From Rotaria macrura (Eukaryota; Rotifera; Eurotatoria; Philodinida; Philodinidae): a stretch of DNA of 64,000 bases. The stretch lies in assembly GCA_900239685.1 (NCBI GenBank), contig OENT01000353.1, positions 64,359 through 128,358 on the forward strand, read 5' to 3'. Both the position numbers and the translations under genes were made by a program. The notes beneath the pieces are model-generated. The model searched no databases. It saw only the letters and a list, made by a program, of their open reading frames with translations, and was not told the origin of the DNA. The first letter of the stretch is position 1, and the number at the start of each line of letters is the position of its first letter. Of this stretch, positions 62,458-64,000 are shown one piece after another.

Positions 62458-63856
62458 TCATTAAGAATATCTGATCAAACACCGCCATGTTCGTTTACCT
62501 CGTCTACCTTCGGTTTGAATTTCTTCATTTAATTACATTTATTTTGTCTACAGAACGTCAATTATTTGTCTTTTACGATATCTGAGAATATTAACTTTGA
62601 TTAGTTTTTCGTATTCTACTCGATTGAAAAGTTTTATGCCATTATGGATTCATAAAATTGCACTTAATGCTATTACTCTTTAAATTTGTCTACATAAAGT
62701 CTGTAATTAGTTGCATACATCAACAAAATCTATTAATCATGTTAGAAAAGAAACTTCCTGCATCAGAAAACATTCATGCACTATTCTATGAATTAAAAAT
62801 TCTTAATGAAAAGAGCATGGATGCTAGTGTTTGGCATAATTTATCCTCATAAAGTGTAAAAGCCCCCCTTCTACTATGACGCAACACATGTTTTTATTTG
62901 ATAGTAAATAAAAATTCTATCACAAACTTCGTGACATTTTTGAGTTTCATTCGAATTATAATTTGATTAAGAAGTGGTTTCTGATGAGAAGATTCTCTAA
63001 ACGGACAGTTTGTTGTGAGTACTACTAGACTACTATTCTTTTTGTATTCTTCGAACCTCAGACGAGTTTAAGCTTAAGCTTTGCCCATAGTTTGCTCAGT
63101 GTTAGGGAACTAATAGGCTAGAATAAATCCCGAATGGTTCATGCTGTGGTTCCGACCTCCCTGTGATATTGAGTTGCGACGTTATAAGCATTTTCCATCT
63201 CATTATGTTTTTCTTAATTTGTTTGCTGAATATTATTCTGACTTGAAGAGTTTTTCATAATTGCCTAACATGATTCTCTAAGTTAGCTAAACGAATTAAA
63301 TCTTTGTAGTTTGTTAATGGAAATATTTCACCGGTCATCTCTTCGATCGAATGCTGTTTTTAAAAAAAAATGATTTGTTTCTTTTGGTTCGCCGTCTATT
63401 ATATAGACAATCATCTCAGCGATTTTTTAACAGCGTAAGACGTGTGTTCTATTGGTGAACCTCATGTTTATCATATCCCTGATTATCATCATTCTTCGCT
63501 CATTAACTGTGCTCATTGCCGACAGCTGTTTTCTTTGTCTCATTTCTTCTGAACAGCTAGATTTTAAACATATAATGTGAGGGTAAATGCTTATAACTGC
63601 ATAACTCAATATCTCGGTGAGGTTGGAACCCCAACACGAACCATTTTGAGTTTACTCTAGTCTACAGGTCCCATAGCAATGAGTAAAGTATGGGTTCAAA
63701 AGTTGTTTATCATCTGTATACCTTCCCTAGTTAGATTTCGAAGATTCATTACACGAATTCTATCATCTGATTGATTCCATTCTGTCGGAAACTTCAGTTT
63801 AGTGGAATTTTATTTCTACAAAAATCACATAATAGTCCATTTTCGGCTATATTGTT
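62458..63856. other. Intergenic stretch with one weak open frame
   Basis: On the plus strand 62730-62852 an ATG frame (MLEKKLPASENIHALFYEL onward) ends at TAA and looks moderately protein-like, but it has no upstream exon that I can join, so it is not called as a gene. The region between it and the kinase start probably holds the kinase promoter. The rest is unremarkable. Confidence 0.35.
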
Positions 63857-63991
63857 TCATTCTCCATCTTTTATGAATGATTTAGTATCGAGTATTGTTG
63901 AAAATGTTTCAATATTAGAAATCAACACTGATTGATTATTAATAATATGATCACGGAGTGTTTTCAAAATTTCCATTTCATAATCCTCAAG
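63857..63991 (-). CDS. Last exon of an unidentified gene (cut by window edge)
   Basis: On the minus strand an acceptor-like TATATTAG is followed by 44 codons and TGA at 63857-63859. The product reads LEDYEMEILKTLRDHIINNQ, then a helical stretch ending in KSFIKDGE. Codon use and the even pattern of charged and hydrophobic residues look like real protein. Upstream exons lie beyond position 64000. The family is not recognised from this short piece. Confidence 0.42.
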   Translation of the reverse strand, partial: LEDYEMEILKTLRDHIINNQSVLISNIETFSTILDTKSFIKDGE

Positions 63992-64000
63992 CTAATATAC

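Overview
The window is an AT-rich stretch of animal nuclear DNA. It has spliceosomal introns with GT..AG ends, metazoan-only gene families (TRPC channel, two-finger GATA factor, nuclear receptor, purple acid phosphatase, CMPK2-type nucleotide kinase), many foldback elements, and a GTPase of a type best known from fungi. A bdelloid rotifer is the most likely source; this is inference from composition and gene families. All exon joins were worked out by eye and kept only where the reading frame stays open across GT..AG boundaries.

Layout. At 1-3.2 kb lie the last exons of a TRPC/TRP-gamma channel (+), with two possible C-terminal tails. From 3.2 to 17 kb the DNA is mostly gene-poor, but two short three-exon genes for secreted peptides sit there on the minus strand (5453-5821 and 10970-11404). 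They share exon phases and a Trp-Arg-Arg at the same place in exon 3, so they look like paralogues. From 17 to 26 kb is an unstable block: a complete ACP5-like acid phosphatase (23254-24763, -), a truncated copy of its 3' end 6.1 kb away (16985-17628), a fungal-type GTPase (19321-20154, -) between long inverted repeats, a small inverted-repeat element, a GATC-dense segment, and a palindrome interrupted by a 55-base assembly gap.

From 28 to 31 kb there is a possible small membrane protein and a five-exon GATA1/2/3-class transcription factor (29249-30928, +). From 31 to 39 kb no gene could be supported except a decayed dispersed repeat that also occurs at position 1. A nine-exon gene for a 757-residue low-complexity protein of unknown family fills 39234-52636 (+). 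It is followed by a foldback element (about 53.8-54.45 kb), a nuclear receptor (55407-57824, +), a possible small inverted-repeat element (59.4-59.8 kb), exon-like remnants (60.5-61.15 kb), a CMPK2-like kinase (61747-62457, -) and the last exon of another minus-strand gene cut by the right edge.

The genes do not form one pathway: signalling and regulatory genes (TRPC, GATA, nuclear receptor, peptides) are mixed with enzymes (ACP5, CMPK2-like) and mobile or duplicated material. The observations most worth following are the paired secreted-peptide genes, the inverted-repeat-flanked fungal-type GTPase, and the ACP5 duplication with an apparent conversion tract.
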